From assembly GCA_003168215.1 (NCBI GenBank), contig PMSW01000101.1, positions 7,426 through 56,814 of the forward strand: a DNA stretch of 49,389 nucleotides. Direction: 5' to 3'. This document shows, piece after piece, positions 48,077-49,389 of the stretch. Positions within the stretch are counted from its first letter, which is position 1. The number at the start of each line of letters is the position of its first letter. Both the position numbers and the translations under genes were made by a program. The notes below the pieces were generated by a model. The model was not told the origin of the DNA. It was given only the letters and a program-made list of their open reading frames with translations, and ran no database searches. The stretch is from Actinomycetota bacterium (GTDB taxonomy: Bacteria > Actinomycetota > Actinomycetes > Streptosporangiales > Streptosporangiaceae).

Positions 48077-48853
48077 GTGAAACTACAGGCACGCAGGGTG
48101 ATCGTGACAGGTGGTGCCGCCGGCATCGGGCACGGTATCGTCCTGGCGCTGCTTGAGGCGGGCGCCCAGGTGATCGTGCACGACGTTAACGCAGCGGCTC
48201 TCGAAGAGCTCGAAGCTGAGGCACGGTCGGCGAATCAGAGCGTTGTTACGGCCTGCGTGGATGTCGCTGACGCGCAAGGCGTACGGGACGAGGTCGACAA
48301 GGAATGGTCTATCGGCCCGATCGACATCCTCGTTAACAACGCCGGAATTAACATAGTGAAAGACCCATTCGACTTCAGCGACAGCGACTGGAATAGGATT
48401 CTGTCGGTTAATGTCGGCGGCGTCTGGAATTACAGCCAGTCAGTCGGGAGGCACATGGCCGAGCGTGGCGGCGGAGTAATCATCAACATCGCATCACTCG
48501 CCTCCACTCTCGCCTCGTACCGGCGCGCTCCCTACGTTGCGAGCAAAGGCGCCATCGGCATGCTGACTCGTGCGCTGGCGTTGGACCTGGCTGAGCGGAA
48601 TATTCGCGTCAACGCCGTCGGGCCTGGCGCGGTGAGCAGCACCGGCATGGCGGCGAATCCTGGCGGGCTGCAAGATGACGCTGCGGTCGCGTACACGCCG
48701 ATGCGGCGCCGCGCCACGCCGAGGGACATTGGAAACGCAGTTGTCTTCCTGGCCTCTGACGACGCCGCGATGATAACGGGCCAGCTGCTCATGGTCGACG
48801 GCGGAATCTCGGCCGGGACTCAGATTGGCTCAACCTGGTCGTCGGTCCTATGA
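48077..48853 (+). CDS. Short-chain dehydrogenase/reductase 4
   Basis: A 258-residue classical SDR: VIVTGGAAGIGHGIVLALLEAG, DILVNNAGINIVKDPF, IINIASLASTLASYRRAPYVASKGAIGMLTRA (Ser, Tyr, Lys present) and MITGQLLMVDGGISAG. GTG 48077 is preceded by GGAGGAG four bases upstream. It probably oxidises or reduces a hydroxy/keto intermediate of the pathway. It is the last clear gene of the regulon. Confidence 0.88.
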   Translation: MKLQARRVIVTGGAAGIGHGIVLALLEAGAQVIVHDVNAAALEELEAEARSANQSVVTACVDVADAQGVRDEVDKEWSIGPIDILVNNAGINIVKDPFDFSDSDWNRILSVNVGGVWNYSQSVGRHMAERGGGVIINIASLASTLASYRRAPYVASKGAIGMLTRALALDLAERNIRVNAVGPGAVSSTGMAANPGGLQDDAAVAYTPMRRRATPRDIGNAVVFLASDDAAMITGQLLMVDGGISAGTQIGSTWSSVL

Positions 48854-49169
48854 CGCGCACAGCAACTTCGTCGCCCCGATCCTTTGCCGCGCAGTTTCCC
48901 ACGCATCGGTAGCTGCAGCCGCCACGGCGGGGGTTACCCGCCTGGCCGCAGCCTCGTCGAGGCGCGCCGACTCGATCTGGATCCGTGATCGCCTCAGGCT
49001 GGCGGCGTCCCTGACAACCCGGCGCACTCGTCGGCATCACCGTGGTCGCTGATACGACGCCCGGCGATCTGGCTGCAGGTAGACCACGACCGAGGCGGGT
49101 TTGGCCGCGTGACTTGACCCTTGCCTTCGTCGCCGAACAGCGCCCTGCCCGGCAGCATCGTTCATTCGC
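48854..49169. other. No recognisable gene
   Basis: About 316 bp after SDR 4 without a credible coding frame, promoter match or repeat. Small frames on both strands are Ala/Arg-rich shadows. It may be decayed mobile-element sequence, given the remnant that follows. Confidence 0.5.
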
Positions 49170-49290
49170 CGCACCCGCTGCGGCAAGCCCGGCTGCGCCT
49201 GCAACGCCGACCCGCCATCCCCGCACGGCCCCTACATCCAGTGGACCCGCACCGTCAACGGCAAGACTGTCACCCGGACGAATTATGTGA
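49170..49290 (+). pseudogene. Remnant of a CGKPGC (DUF6788-like) domain protein
   Basis: In one frame the sequence reads RRTRCGKPGCACN, then SPHGPYIQWTRTVNGKTVTR, which matches a short cysteine-containing domain commonly encoded next to transposases in actinomycetes. There is no start codon at a sensible distance; a stop at 49110 closes the frame. After TVTR the expected helix (LTxEQAxxYRxW) is not recognisable. The frame remains open to the window edge, but the conserved part appears truncated. It is probably a mobile-element fragment. Confidence 0.6.
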
Positions 49291-49389
49291 CACGATTCGA
49301 GCTGGCTGGCATCGAAATATCTCCCGGGCGCGCGTCAGCGAGGACCGCCGAGCACGTCGGTTTCTTCCTCATCGGGCTCGGGGCCGCCG

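Overview
The window reads as chromosome of a high-GC actinomycete (Actinomycetota). Codons strongly favour G/C in the third position, GTG and TTG starts are common, genes overlap by 4 nt (ATGA/GTGA), and orn sits directly beside tRNA-His. No rRNA, CRISPR array or intact transposon is visible. The genus cannot be set from the sequence alone.

Left part (1-9.5 kb): a sugar uptake and processing operon. A perfect 13-bp-arm palindrome precedes a ROK-family sugar kinase. It is followed by an oligopeptide/oligosaccharide-type ABC importer (lipoprotein, two permeases, two ATPases), a family 4 glycosidase of the 6-phospho-beta-glucosidase type and a BadF/N-acetylglucosamine-kinase-type kinase. The kinase contains an in-frame 15-bp minisatellite. 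Import, phosphorylation and NAD-dependent cleavage of a beta-linked disaccharide is the simplest reading.

9.5-13 kb: a four-gene, translationally coupled cassette: glycosyltransferase family 2, acyl-CoA-dehydrogenase-like protein, PIG-L deacetylase and NodS-like methyltransferase. It looks like a small biosynthetic unit for an unidentified N-modified sugar conjugate. 13-22 kb is mostly housekeeping: a nucleotidyltransferase that has lost most of a winged helix, nitroreductase, SpoU/TrmH RNA methyltransferase, Tat-exported family 3 glycosidase, a solute-binding/VWA surface protein, a phosphotransferase, an unknown amidase-like protein, a PNPOx-fold protein, oligoribonuclease and tRNA-His.

Right part (22.5-48.9 kb): a large catabolic region that appears to be one regulon. 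It encodes two luciferase-like monooxygenases, a P450, an ABM-type monooxygenase, a flavin reductase fused to an IclR-type effector domain, five SDR dehydrogenases, an SMP-30 lactonase, an acyl-CoA ligase, two acyl-CoA dehydrogenases, two crotonases, a thiolase-fold protein with its DUF35 partner, a two-subunit B12-dependent acyl-CoA mutase with MeaB chaperone, and a ribose-type ABC importer. One TetR regulator lies among them. Seven sites of the form RTCAAC-N6-GTTGAC, one ahead of each transcription unit, are placed so that the gene-proximal half-site is also the -35 box of a sigma70-type promoter, with an xAxxxT hexamer 17-18 bp downstream. The enzyme set fits hydroxylation, oxidation to a ketone, Baeyer-Villiger oxygenation, lactone opening, CoA activation, beta-oxidation/retro-aldol cleavage and carbon-skeleton rearrangement of a cyclic, branched compound such as a terpenoid. 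The substrate itself is inference.

The right edge holds a remnant resembling the short CGKPGC domain (DUF6788-like) often seen beside actinobacterial transposases, so the catabolic block may lie between tRNA-His and mobile-element debris.
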